From Rosa chinensis (taxonomy: Eukaryota; Streptophyta; Magnoliopsida; Rosales; Rosaceae): a stretch of DNA of 64,000 nucleotides. Each line of letters opens with the position of its first letter. Position 1 is the first letter of the stretch. Shown here one piece after another: positions 11,391 to 24,781 of this stretch. Below the pieces are notes generated by a model that was not told the DNA's origin, did not search any database, and saw only the letters and a program-made list of their open reading frames with translations. A program made the position numbers and the translations under genes. The stretch covers positions 1,202,001 through 1,266,000 of the forward strand of contig NC_037094.1 of assembly GCF_002994745.2 (NCBI RefSeq), given 5' to 3'.

Positions 11391-12651
11391 CCTATTTAAA
11401 AGAGAATGTGCTCGTTCACGCGCTTGAGAGCAAAAGTGGTTACTTCCGTCCTGTCCGGCGGCGAGCCTTCCGCCGTCGTCGGACGAGCCTTTATAGGCCC
11501 CTTGTGGGTCTGGAGCGAGCCGGAGTCCTCAATTGACGTCTGGTTCAGATCGAGGAGTTTGCGGTGGCGGTTATTGTGGTGAGGACGGGGGAGATCGTGG
11601 CAGCTGTCGGGCTTTGGTGTGCCCCTCGGTGGTCTGGTCGGCGGAATGGCATGGTGGAGCGCGTCCGGAGCCTGCTGGGTGGAGCTGCAGTCGTGGTGGG
11701 GCTGCTTGGGTCTAATCGGATCTATCCGATCTGGGTCACATCTTTTCGATCTGATCTGGGGATGAATTTCTTTGGCCGCGGATGTGTGTTTCCATGGCGA
11801 GGAAAGGTTTGAGGAATGATGCTGGACGGTGCAGGGGTCATGGATGCGTGGATTGGGTCTGTTCAGATCAATCCGATATGGTTTGGTTCTCTTCGAACTG
11901 ATCTGAAGTTGGGGCTGTTTGACAGGGACGGCGCTGTTCCGTGGTGCGGTAGGGAGGGTGGAATGATGATGGCAGCAGTCTGGCGACTCTGGCGACGCGG
12001 TGCAGTTGGTGGCCTGTCGGTGGTGGGGTTGGGCCAGGCTTGGATGGCATCCTGGATCTCCCTTGTTTCCTTAGTAGAGGCTTGGGCTTGGGCCCTTCTT
12101 TTGGGTCTGGCCCGGGTTGATTTTTTTATTTATGTTTTTAATTTTATTTCTATTAGTTGGTTAGTGTTGTCTCACCTTCGGGGTGGAATAAATCCCTACA
12201 TCTATTTTGTAGGACAAGTCGGGCTAAATGCTTGTGCGTGCACTCTAAGTGTCTTGTTTGGCCTAACGAGGCGACGATCAATTAAATGGTCTCAACCTCC
12301 TAGTGTCAGAATGAAACTAAGTGTCGTCGGAATTATTTTCCGGCGGCAACATAGTGGGAAAGCTGTGATTTTAGTAATTATGCTTTGTTGTAATCGAGTT
12401 ATCTTTCCAGTATGTCACCACAATGTCAAAGCAATTAGAGTAGTTAGTAGTGCACTCCTTGCTAATTTGTGCTTGTTAGAATACATGTATTTTGTAGAGA
12501 CTCCTGATATTATTTCGGGAAATTCTCTAGATACTTATTGTAATCAGGGGTTTAGGCTCCAAGTCCCCCCCCCCCCCCCCCCTGTATTCAGTTTCATTAG
12601 TTAAGGCTTAAGGGTAGCCGCACAAGCCCTTTATTTAAAAAAAAAAATTTA
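11391..12651 (+). mobile_element. GC-rich non-coding retroposon ending in poly(A)
   Basis: Composition switches abruptly from AT-rich spacer to GC-rich (GTCCGGCGGCGAGCC) and ends with an A-rich tail before 12652. It contains an 18-base C run at 12565-12582. TTTGAACACAA lies at 10821-10831 and again at 12652-12662, directly after the tail. This may be a target duplication enclosing both this segment and the hAT-like relic, but the match is short. The 262-codon ORF over 11816-12604 has no domain or codon signature and I do not call it a gene. A LINE-derived non-autonomous element is the best guess. Confidence 0.5.
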
Positions 12652-12662
12652 TTTGAACACAA

Positions 12663-15600
12663 GTTATCTTTATCATGACTTATCACAATGATTAAATTAA
12701 AAAATTATGTCAAATTTCAGAAGGTCTCATATTTTGAATTTTGATCAGTGATAATACGTAGACAAAATTAATTGAAGTGACTAAAGATATGATCAAAAAG
12801 GTAAATTACCGAAAACAAAACTTACAAAATTAACTAAAAAGGCTGACGATATGACCAAAAAGGCAAATTACCGAAAACAAAGCTTACAAATTTCGGTTTT
12901 GAGCACGACAGTTCAAATTTTGCTTCTCTTCTTGCTACTTTCGCCTTTTCTTTTTCTCTTTTGCCATATTCTAGGGAATTTTGCACGTTGATGGAATGGC
13001 AGAGAAACCCAGCTGGTCCTCCACTCCTCCACCTCATCCTCAACAGATATAAGCGATTGTATAGCACGCGCTGTCCCCTTTCCAGTCACAGTCATGGTGT
13101 TGGAAACTCCACCTTGAACTCCCTTTACGGTTTTCGATTGGATAATGCCATAACGACTATTCATCTCCCACTCAAAGGCAGCCGCAATTTGTTTTCCACG
13201 CGCCTCCAAAGTCCAAACACCAAAATTTTAATATTTAGTTTTCTTAATATAGAAAGCAAACTCCCGCCCCTGTTTGCATTATGAAGTATTCGAACAAAGA
13301 CAAGCAAAGCCGCCCATGATTCTTGAGCTAATCCGGTTAAACAGTAAAATATTTCGGAACTTCAAAATGTTATAGAACTTTTCTGAATTAATAATTCACT
13401 AATTATTTAAAATTTTCACGTTTTTCTTTATTAATTAATTAGTTTCTTCAAACAAATTATTACAATGAACAAAAAACTTGTTTTCACATACAATTAAGCA
13501 GTAATGTTCTACATTATATGACAAATGTAACAAATAAAAACTTAAATGGCTAACTTAGCCCGATCTTGGAAATATCATATACGCAACGATTTTATGCTTT
13601 TGTTTTTTATAAAGAAGTTGAAATACTTTTATTCAAAAAAGTAGTTGAAATACTAATTGTAAGGGTATCTTTAATTTATGAATTCATAAAGAGTAGTCCA
13701 TACATCACATTAGATGAGGAAGTGAGGAATAATAACACAAAGAGTAAATGAGTAATCATAGTATGATAAATGATGTGAATTATTTTGCCCAACAAGGAGG
13801 CAATGCACATGAGTACATGACGAACGAATAACTACCTTCACATATATAGGAGGCTTGCAATTAAAAACAACATTTTGACCTATCTTTGCTCATATATGAT
13901 TCATTAGAGAGAAAATCGAACATGCATGACTTATCCTGATCATAACCTGTACCGTCCTATTTACTCTTTTTTTTCCCCTTCATATTCGTATATTTTTTAA
14001 CAACTCAGAGGCGTTGTCGTTAATATTGAGATAAAAAAAAACCTAAAACCTAGCATATATGATGCATATTTTTCAGAAAGTAAACCTCAGATCATAGCAT
14101 AAGTGTGTAATAAAGCCACTAAGAGTCTTTTTGCTTAGAGCTTGATGCCTTGATCAACAATGCTTTGAGGGTTAACGTACCATTTATACAACACATGCAT
14201 GGGAATTGGGAGAGAACCCTTTTTTGAATATAGGAAAACGTAAAAACGGGTCAAACCAACCTTCTCTCACTTCTCCCCTCCAGAATATTTTAAAGAATAT
14301 ACAAACAAAATAGACATAATTTTGGGTCCAAATTTTCGATTTCAATCTAGCTATTTCTATGTTGGTGGCTTATAAGCAATCTCTTCGAAGGAAATTAAAT
14401 TGCTGGAATAGCTAAAACGTGCCTGGATTACATGGTCTGACTTTGGTTGATTTTGACATTTCCGTAGGATAGAACAGTGAATAGTTGAGTTCTTTAATTC
14501 TGTTAATTGTGTTTAACAAGATTCATTCTCAGCTATTTAAGTATTGTTGTTGAGTTCCAATACTATTTCCTCGTTCTTTCTTTATTTTGAGGTCGGATCG
14601 AGCCCTGCTAATTAGGACAGCTGCAACAGGACAAAAGAGAAGGGTTTAATCAAGTTGTGATAACTAGCTTTATCATCCTGATCATCTCCAACTTTTTCTT
14701 TCCTCATCCTAAGATGGATAGAAAGAATATATAAAGCTTAACCTTATTTGGCTGTCAAGATTCATGAGCCAGCTTGGTAATCATTTAGTGATAGACCTAC
14801 AAGAACCTCTGAAGTTTGAACAGCAAGGTACCTACTATTTGAAATGTTAAGTCGTTGTCATTTTGATTAAACAACAACGAAAAGAAAGAAAAAACTTTGG
14901 TCAAAAGAAAGAACAAACTTGAATCCATGCTTGTCAATTCGTCTTTTATATATGTACTACTGTGGATGTATATATCGCCAGACTAGAAACAGATCATATG
15001 CATGCGATTCCGATTGATTTGGATTGTCGACAATCGAATTCGGTATAGACACAAATGCACATTGTGTGCAATTGAACGACGCTCATAAGAAGAAATGTTA
15101 AAGTTGGTAAGTTTTGAAAGTAAAGAGTGTGTAATCACCATTTTACTTTTGGATCAGACAGAATTTTTTCGCCATGCGAGCTAGTTGAGAATGTAAGTGG
15201 ATTGGTCCCGGCTGTAGTCCAGAATTTACAGGATCTCATCCGTGTTATAGATGTATGAACTAATCACTTACGTACGTTTGTTCATTGTGGAGATATGACT
15301 CCGAACACTCACTTTTATGTTTAATGGTCAACTACATTTCGAAGATAGCATATATCGAATAGAAAAGTAGATTTGTTCAACTAGATTCGAGGAGGGAACT
15401 TAGCAAATAAACATACATGCACGAAACTTGTGGAGGGAATATAAAACTTGGAAATGAAGAAAATATATAGGGAGCTCTGTCTTGGACGAATACATATGAT
15501 TATCTAGGGCGGGTTAGATCGTTGCTGGACCACATCATGAGTTCTTGTTTATGGCAAATAGTAAATACACGATAAAATCACTCAAAAACTGATCAAACCA

Positions 15601-16100
15601 ACTATATGATCTATCTAGAGAAATTGATCAAACTGAACTTATGTTGTAAGTCTTCATTTTATAAGCAAAAAGTTTTGAATTCGATTGATTATGTCTAAAC
15701 ACCCGAAATATATTATTATATTCATATCATGGTAATGCCCCATTCCTCACTCCAATGAGGTGACGAAAACAAATTCAATATAAGTATATAACAAAACTTG
15801 ATTTCTCTATGACCTAATGACCCACAAATATAATAACAAAGATGTGAGGTCGTTGAATAATTATTGTGAAAAGAATAAACCAAGATAAGGAGGTTGCAGG
15901 TTGATCTCATTTATAAAAAGAGAATTATTGTCAAATAAAGGGACTCTAGAACAGTGCAGAAGCCATTGTAGCAAATAGCAGAAGCAGAAGAAAAAAAAAA
16001 AAAAAGATTTAATGGCAGCCGTTAAATAAAAAAGCCGGCTACAACAACAACAACAACACTGTCAATAATGCATGGAGGTTTTTAACTTCTTTTACAGCGT
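12663..16100. other. AT-rich spacer, no supported gene
   Basis: A diverged 62 bp-period duplication lies at 12786-12891 (GATATGAYCAAAAAGG twice). A minus-strand ORF of 98 codons over 12913-13209 is lysine/arginine-rich with no family signature, and I leave it uncalled. I see no other structure. Confidence 0.4.
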
Positions 16101-17146
16101 TCTGTGTAAGTCTGCGGATTCTCACCGCTCCCAGTTCCAAGTGGGTTTTGTCCTCTAGTTACCAAAAGCAACGGTTTATCATAACGGAAAGCAACAAAAT
16201 TTACTTGCAATAGCAATAACTTGAATAACTTGTTCATTCTATTTTCTTTACCTCTATGCAATTGTTTTAGTTTTACCACCCAATTGCTGCCACCACCCTT
16301 CTGGTTTCTGGGATTCACTGGGATTGGAAGAGGGAGAGAGAGAGTTTAAATAATAGGGGAGATGGATTAGATAGGGAGTGTTGGTGTGAGCCAGTGATCA
16401 GTTAGCTGTGTGTGTGTGTTTGTGTTTCCCACCAATTTTTAACCTTTTTTATGGGACTGAAAATTCTTGAAAAGCTTCTCTCCCTATTTGCTCTCAAATC
16501 AAACAAGTGGGTCATTCTTCGAGGTCCTACTCTCTCTCCCACTTGCTGGTCTTTGCTGTCTGCTGCCTCTTCTATCACCTGCCCCCTCTTTTTCTCTATT
16601 TTTTTTTTTCAAACTATACCAATTGCTCAGGGTATTCTTCTCTCTCTTTTCCATGTTGTTCCTGAATACCAAGTAAGATCTATGAATGAATATTAGAAAT
16701 TTGGGTGCTGTATTTTCTGTTTGCTGTGGTTATTGGAGGCAGCAAGGATCAAAGTTTTGATCTTTGATATATAAGTTGCGAGGTGTTTTGCTATTTTGGG
16801 CTATGTTTGGGTTGTGGGACTAGAACCCAAGAGTGGGGTTGTTCCAGTTTCAGCATCTGGGTGTCCTTGATATTGATAAAGCTTTACTGGGTTTTGCTTG
16901 GAATGGTGGTTTATGGCTTTTGGAGATGATGGGTCGGTTTTTGGGGATCACTTGTGGGGTTTAAACCCTTTAAAGGGGTGTTGAGGGTTGAAAGAAAGAG
17001 GCTTTTTTTGAATCACTTTGGAACATATTGGTGATATTGGGATATTGAGATATTGAGATTTCATGCTTGGTCCAAGACAATGGAGATGTTTATGGCCAGA
17101 TTTTTACCTCTTTCGCATTCAGTACTTTAACTTATGATAGTAAGTT
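16101..17146 (+). other. Probable leader and promoter region of the MAPKKK gene
   Basis: Contains GA- and CT-rich tracts (AGGGAGAGAGAGAG near 16330, CTCTCTCCC near 16535) typical of plant promoter/leader DNA. It leads straight to the ATG at 17147. Short upstream ORFs exist (for example ATG at 16451), which may matter for translation. A 5' UTR intron is possible but I cannot fix its ends. Confidence 0.4.
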
Positions 17147-20100
17147 ATGAAGAACCTTCTTAAGAAGCTCCATATCATGTCCAACCAATCAGAAGATTCA
17201 GCAGAGGGGTCTACTTCATCAAAGAGCAGCACTAAGGCTATTGACAAGTCGTCTTCCGAGACTGAGACGCTATTGCACTCAAGGTCCCAGCAGAGTTCTG
17301 AGCATAAACACTTGTCTGGGATATCAGGTTGGCTCAATTCAGTGGCTAATAGAAAGAGCCCCAGTCCCCCATCATCTTCAAATGTTATGAGGGGGGAGAG
17401 AATTGAGCAACCTGAAGCAGGTAGTAGGAGTGGTGGGGATGTTGTTTCGGATACAGCTAGGCGTGATTCGGGGTCTAGTACTTCAAGGGATGCTGATATA
17501 ATGGAGGAGTATCAGATTCAACTGGCTTTGGAGTTGAGTGCTAGGGAGGATCCAGAGGCAGTTCAGATTGAGGCTGTTAAGCAGATTAGCTTAGGCTCTT
17601 GTGCTCCGGATAATACTCCGGCTGAAGTTATTGCCTATCGTTATTGGGTAAGTATTCTTTATCTACCAATCTGATTGGACTTGTTTGACTCATTGTTCAT
17701 TGATTGTATGACTGATCAGGATCCCTTCATAATCTGAATTTGGAATTTATTTGGTGGTGTGTCTTTTGTACTTGAATGTGTATGCATTATCGTTTGTCTG
17801 CAGTGTTTTCGCTTTTATTAGTTCTGAAAGTTTACTGAAAATATTAGTGTTTTCGATAGATGATCATACTTCTAAACACTAAGATTTAGTTACCTTCTCT
17901 GCCAAAAGAGTTAAGAGATATTGTCTGTAAAGGTATTGGTGTCACCATCATTGCTCCTGTGATCCTTGTCCTTTAGGTACCCTTTTTAGTACCTTTGGTG
18001 TCATGAATAGACTCCAGACAGTTGATATCAGTAACCTGTTGGCAGTTTACACTGTTGTTGATAGTCCCTATCGACAGTGCCGTATATCATTGTATCATCA
18101 AAATCTACAAGTGCTGAAGCAGGAGAGGTTATCAAGATGAACATAATCAACTACAGTTTTCATTTCCTGACTACCCATATACATGGTTATACATATTGGA
18201 CCCTTAAAACTAATAGCTCATATCTGAATACAATGTGAAAAAGAAGAAGAAGCCCTATTACATTGGGTTTCTTGTATTTTCAATCTGTATATACGGTTCT
18301 CTAGTAGCATGTCATAGCATAAGAAGTATGATGCAGCGACAGCTTCTGTCTTACAATTGCGCATTGGATATTTCAGCCTCAACCTGTATATATGTTTTAA
18401 GAAGTTGGCTTTTTTTTTCCCCCTTAAAATGATCATGTGTATATTGAAATGTCCTTGGTCTCTCTTCTATCTGATACTTGATGCTTCCATTTCTGTTGTG
18501 GAATGCTACTAGCTAGAATTCATGGTTTTTCAATGTAGCTTTCTTAAACTTTGAGTCTGATTGTACAAACTTTAGTCAAGGCAACTCTAAATCATGTACT
18601 ATGCATTATTTGTGACCTGGTCCTTCCTGAACATATCTTTACAACCAAAGTCAGCTGATCCCTGCTATACCAGGCAACATGTAGCAGAATCGACAGGGAA
18701 TCACTCTCTGTTTAAATATTTCCCTGATATTCAAAGATATTTAACAGACAGTCATAATATATGGTGCTGGTTCATATATTTAATTTGTTTCTTCAACTTT
18801 GTAATACTTCATTCCTTTCTAACCTGTCTCATATCGGAGACTTGTCCATTCTTCACAGAATTACAATGCTCTTAGCTATGATGATAAGATCATGGACGGT
18901 TTCTATGACCTGTATGGAATATTGACGGAGTCAACCTCAGAAAGAATGCCTTCCCTTGTTGATCTGCAAGGAACAGCTGTCTCAGATAATGTCAACTGGG
19001 AAGCAGTTTTGGTCAATAGAGCTGCTGATGCGAATTTATTGAAACTTGAACAGATGGCCCTAGAAATGGCTGTAAAGTCACGTTCAGATCTTCGGGTTAC
19101 CGTAAACAGAAATTTGGTGCGAAAACTTGCTCTTTTAGTTGCTAACTCTATGGGTGGACCAGTTGCAAATCCTTACAACATGTTGAAGGCATGGCAAAAT
19201 CTTAGCCAGAGTCTGAAAGCAACTCTTGGTAGCATGGTTTTGCCACTTGGTTCTCTGACAATTGGATTAGCTCGGCATCGTGCATTGTTGTTCAAGGTAC
19301 TTGTTCTCTCTTTTATTCATAGTTGAAACCATTTTGGCCCTAGTTTACCTATTTATTTATTTATACTGGTCTCTTTACTTTATTATAAATAAAAACCTAA
19401 ATAACATTTTATTAAAACATTTGAAGTGATTGAATAATAATTATAAGTTCTGATATTGTAAAGAGTTCTCAAAAGCCTGATATTAGTACCTGTTGCCTTT
19501 TGAGAAAATGATATATTAGAGCTGCAAGTATGCTCCATTCCTTCATATATCTTGCTTTATCTGTTTGCCTCCTAGTTTTTTATGATGTATTCTTGCATTA
19601 CTGGGTTATTCATCACTAAACCTGTTATTTGTTGTGGTTAACTAGGCTTTGGCTGATAGTGTTGGCATCCCATGCCGATTGGTGAAAGGACAACAATACA
19701 CGGGTTCCAATGATGTAGCAATGAACTTTGTAAAGATTGATGATGGAAGGTAACTTCTTTTACAAGTTTATTATATTTGATGCCTAGGCCTTGATTAAGT
19801 AGAGTATGGTTGTGCTTTTTCCTTTTTCTTTTTTTGAAAGGATAGAGTTTTGTTCTTTATTGTCTATGGTTAAAACATGATTCTTCTGCATGTATAAGGT
19901 GTGCTATTTGGGTATTCTAAGAATTCCTTGCTGATATTTATTCTAGATTCTTTTAGAGTAAATTCAAAATCTTTACAGACAAGAACTCTGGGATGGTTTG
20001 TGTTTGATCGTATTCTAGGACCGCACAGTAGAGCTTAGCCATAGATTGCATTCTATTACCAAATATTGCTGAAAACTTTCTCAGGGCATTGATCTGTTTA

Positions 20101-23100
20101 TCTTTGTGATTTTCTCATTTGACATTGCAGAATCTTAATTTGTTTTTGAAGGTGTGTACAATGTGAATTTCAGGGAGTATATTGTTGATCTGATGGCTGA
20201 CCCCGGCACACTTATTCCATCTGATGAAGCTGGATCACATATAGAATATGATGAACCTTACTTTTCTGCCAGTCCTTTGTCTAGAGACATTGACTCTTCT
20301 CATGTAGCCTCTTCCAGTAGTGGAATTGGGAGTTCATTTGAAGAACATTCAGACTTTGGGACATTAGACAAAAAATCCAGGTTAAGAAATTATAGTTCTG
20401 CAGACAGGGAATCTGAAGAGACAGAAGCTCCGTATTTTCGTGAAAATTTACCCAGACCAACTGAATGTGAGGAGGAATCCAAGATACCATCAGATGATTT
20501 GAGATACTCCTCTGATGTGGAGAAGGCGCTGGTGCACGAACTTCCAGGAAGGCCAAGTTATACACATGCAAGATCCCCTTCGTGGACCGAAGGTGTTAGC
20601 TCTCCTGCAGTTCGTAAAAAGAAAGTTAAGGATGTTTCAAAATACATGATTGTTGCTGCCAAAGAGAATCCAAATTTAGCTCAAAAACTTCATGATGTGT
20701 TACTTGAAAGTGGTGTTGTTGCTCCCAGAAATTTGTTTACGGAAATATATCCAGAGCAGTTAGATGTGTCAACGCGAATAGAAGATAAGGGGGGAAATAA
20801 GGAGAGGTTTGAAATGAAAAAGAGTAAAGGTCAAGGTGATATCAGTTCGACTCACTCTTTGCCTCCACTACCTCAGCACAGGGTGCATTCTAAAGCTAGT
20901 CCTTCAGGTCAGCCAGAGCATCTTAAGCCTGTGGAAGGTTTAGGGGTCAGCCTTCCACTTGATACTAGGGAAGTGGCTGGCCAGAATATCTCATCACAGT
21001 CTGAAGCAACTCCAGTTAAATATACAAAAAGTGTGCCTGTTGCTGCAGCAGCCGCAGCCGCGGCAGCTGTTGTCGCATCTTCTATGGTAGTTGCAGTAAC
21101 AAAGTCAAGCGCTGACTCAAATATTCCTGTAGCAGCTGCTGCAACTGCTACTGCTGCAGCAGTGGTTGCAACAACTGCAGCTGTCAACAAGCAGTATGAA
21201 CAGGGAACAAGAAGTGATGGGGATGCAGAAGGTTCTGGTTGTGAACCACATGGCAGTGGGGACCGTGAGCATGATGCTTCGACAGTTATCTCGGAAGGCG
21301 AGAGAGTCTCGGATCGATCGGCAGGTAACGAAAGTACAAGATCTGACATTGGTGATGATGTAGCAGATTGCGAGATTCCATGGGAGGATATCACCTTGGG
21401 TGAACGAATTGGACTTGGTACTGACCTGTGCCTCATGCTATTAAATTATGTACTGTTTTATAAATGATGTTCCCATTTCATGTCTTCACGCACCTCTTTT
21501 CACTCCAGGATCGTATGGGGAGGTCTATCATGGAGACTGGCATGGGACGGTAAGTTTTCAAATGCTAGCCCTTATGGTATTGTCTGTTATGTGTCTGATC
21601 CTTTAAAGGTTTTGTTTTTTCTGGCGTTGAGCCTGTATTCATATGTATCTATACCTTCTATAAAGACCCTTTTTAGTGCTTCAACTTCCTTTTTTTTTTC
21701 CTTTCTTTTTTTCCCTGTGGATCAGATCGTATGAAATGGCAATAGGAACTGTAAAACTTTCAGTAATGATACCACAACAGTGGCACAGTGAATTATTCTG
21801 TGAAGTTTCACATTAGATGATGCGAATGTAAATCAAGATGGAAATATGTCCTCAATCATATATGTATATACACCTTTTCTACTGGAAAATCAACTGCTCT
21901 GCTATGTTTCAGTATCCTCTTTGTCTTTTGGGTCCATACATGCTGTGATGTTGAACATATTTTCTAAGTACATATATTGAGCTTTTCACTATTTGGTTTT
22001 ACAGGAGGTTGCTGTTAAGAGGTTTCTAGACCAAGATTTTTTGGGTGAATCACTTGATGAATTCAGAAGTGAGGTACAAGCTGCGGTCTTCACCCTTTCC
22101 TGCACTCTTTCGTGTTCTCTTTAATTTTTATGACATCGATCTCTTAAATAAGCAAAACCTTTATATTTACCTTGCTATTGTTAACTTCTGTCTATAAGAA
22201 GAGGTTATTTGTTTAATTTTCAAGGTTCGGATAATGAAAAGACTCAGACATCCCAATGTTGTTCTCTTCATGGGAGCAATAACTCGTGCTCCAAATCTTT
22301 CCATTGTTACGGAATTTCTTCCAAGGTATGCATGCTGGACTTTGGTATTTTTTCTTTCTGTTAATTCAAAAACCTAAACATTGTTTTATGGAATTGAACA
22401 AGTTTAATAGATATTTCTGAAACTAATGGTTTTTGATTCTTAATTATAAATGACTACAAGGAACTCCTTTGCCTTGAGAAATAAAACTTGCTGGGAGCAT
22501 TAATATTTTTACCGAGCAGAAGAGAAAAAGAAAAGAAAAAAGAAAGAGTAAATATTTCATCTTTTGAGTTTCATGCAGAGTGATCAATAACAATTAACAA
22601 CATTCTCTAAAGTAAACTATTTAACCTGAAGATGACTACTGCTGTACTCCTTGTAGCAGTGAGGTTGCATCATAAGGCTCATTTTTAGTGGCAAAATTAA
22701 AATGTATTGGTCAAAACACATTTACTTTTTGCAGAGGTAAACTACCTCTTTTCTGCTGTATTATACTTTATTATTTTGATTGGTATTATGTTAGTTATGT
22801 TGCATGATTTGTGAATAATCTTGAATGGAAACTTGAAGCATTGTTATGTTTTGCAGAGGTAGTTTATATAGGTTGTTACACCGGCCTAACAATCAATTAG
22901 ATGAGCGAAGGCGCTTGAGGATGGCTCTTGATGCTGTAACATTCTCTTGTTCTTGCCTATTATTTCAATTTGAGCTGTTGTTGGTAACTTTATTTAGTAT
23001 AAATTGTGTTTTGAATATTTGAATCTTCAGGCTCGGGGAATGAATTACTTGCATAACTGCACTCCAGTAATAGTACACCGTGATTTAAAGTCTCCAAACC

Positions 23101-24221
23101 TTCTCGTTGATAAGAATTGGGTCGTAAAGGTGGGTGTCTTGTATGTCTAGTAATATATTTGTACAAAGCTACTGTTTCTTCAGAGCCTAATATGACAGGG
23201 TAAAGCTTCTGCCTGTTATCAGGTCTGTGATTTTGGATTATCAAGAATGAAGAACAGCACATTTCTCTCCTCGAGGTCCACTGCAGGGACGGTAAGCTGC
23301 ACCCAACAACTTGATCTTTCAACATGTTCTCAAGCCATGAATTTGGATTTTCTCTACTGGTTCTGTTTATACTCTTCATTTTCTGTGTCTCTGTCATGAG
23401 TGGTGTTGCATATGTTCGACTAGTGAAAAGCATGTTTATGTCAATGATCAATATAATCATAAACGATGCATCTGGAAGATGAAAATTTGATCATTCGTGT
23501 AGTCCTTAGGATATCTGAAAAGTATTGTTTAAATTCATTCATCCTTCCACCATCTTTTTAAACAACTATGCGCTGTTTTGGATCTGTCTGTGCCTTTTAA
23601 GGCAGGCCTTTTACTAAGTTCAAATTGCATAACTCTCCTTCAGGCTGAATGGATGGCTCCAGAAGTGCTAAGAAACGAACCTTCAGATGAAAAGTATGCC
23701 TATTTCTTCGTACCATATTTTATTTAGTTGATATTTTGAAGCCATATGCAGAGTTTCTAGGATAAACATGAAATGTGGTTTGATGTGCAGGTGCGATGTT
23801 TATAGCTATGGGGTCATATTGTGGGAGCTCTCTACAATGCAACAGCCATGGGGAGGAATGAACCCAATGCAAGTCGTTGGTGCAGTTGGATTTCAACATC
23901 GCCGTCTTGATATTCCAAATGATATTGATCCTGCAATTGCAGATCTTATTGAAAAATGCTGGCAGACGTGAGTATGCATTACCTGCTTATTTGTTGAGGC
24001 TGGGTTACATTCTTATTGTTCATAATTGCAGTCTATCAGTTGTGAATCAATTTCATTGTGTATTTAGGCAGGTGAATGAAGCTAATATTTAATTTAATTA
24101 ACACTGCAGAGATCCAAAATTGAGACCCTCATTTGCTGAGATCATGGCTATCCTGAAGCCGTTGCAGAAGCCTATAAGTAGTTCTGCAGTGCCTAGATCT
24201 ACTGCACAAAGGCCATCCTGA
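17147..24221 (+). CDS. SIS8: Raf-like MAPKKK of the EDR1/CTR1 class, SIS8-type
   Basis: Thirteen exons: 17147-17647, 18859-19296, 19646-19749, 20174-21417, 21509-21549, 22005-22073, 22225-22325, 22857-22935, 23031-23129, 23223-23291, 23644-23693, 23791-23967, 24110-24221; 1027 aa, close to my recollection of Arabidopsis SIS8. It starts [18 protein letters not shown]. Residues about 160-370 form the EDR1 domain ([56 protein letters not shown]). An Ala-rich spacer follows. The kinase domain runs from about 750 to 1005: glycine loop GLGSYGEV, VAVK lysine 781, HRDLK at 875-879, DFG at 895-897, then [10 protein letters not shown] and [11 protein letters not shown]. Proteins of this class act in sugar, salt and stress signalling. 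A neighbouring TDY MAP kinase lies 8.6 kb downstream. Confidence 0.93.
21031..21195 (+). repeat. Alanine-codon-rich low-complexity segment inside the MAPKKK
   Basis: GCAGCAGCCGCAGCCGCGGC and a second similar run encode Ala-rich tracts within exon 4, between the EDR1 and kinase domains. A long minus-strand ORF over this area is its antisense shadow. Confidence 0.7.
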
Positions 24222-24781
24222 GTTACATAAGGCACAGCTGGCCATAATAGTAAATTTACACCACCGTGGAATATTGGCTCATTTCCAATCCAAAGTATGG
24301 ATGGAGGCAAAGTTGCTGATCGAAGATCATGACCTAACATATACACTCAATTTTCATTTTCATTTTCTTTCCTTCTGGTTTCCTCTTTGTTTATGTATTC
24401 TTAACACTTGCGGCCATTCGCAATGTTGTACATTTGTTTGTAAAGAATTCATTGGCAATTGTTGTAATCAATGTTTTGAGTTTCCGGTGTCGACACTGTT
24501 GCCTGAACTGAATACAAGGCCAAAGAGGCAGTCTTGACAGTTTGACAGAAGCAATCCAGTAAAACACATGCTAGCTAATGGTTAAACGTTTTACCTTGTT
24601 TTGAAGGCAATCAATTCTTAAAGTTTTGTATGCAGCCAAACAGGTCCTACAAAAACCGAAAAAGGGCAACCCACCATTTGAAGTTCCATCACATACGAGG
24701 ATAAGGTAGGGACCAAGAGCTACTTAAGGCAAGAAATATTTTATCTTCATCAGGATTTTATCACCATCATCATATCCTATA
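24222..24781. other. MAPKKK 3' UTR and FKBP promoter
   Basis: A 560 bp spacer between two same-strand genes. No ORF with a family signature. I see no strong repeat or motif. Confidence 0.4.

Noticed and set aside
11816..12604. 262-codon plus ORF as a novel protein gene
   Set aside because: Lies in a GC-rich retroposon, ends in a poly-C-derived proline run, has no domain signature and no gene-like context.
12913..13209. 98-codon minus ORF as a small gene
   Set aside because: No recognisable family, no splice or promoter support.
20909..21436. 175-codon minus ORF opposite the MAPKKK
   Set aside because: Antisense shadow of the Ala-rich exon; composition explained by GCA/GCT repeats.
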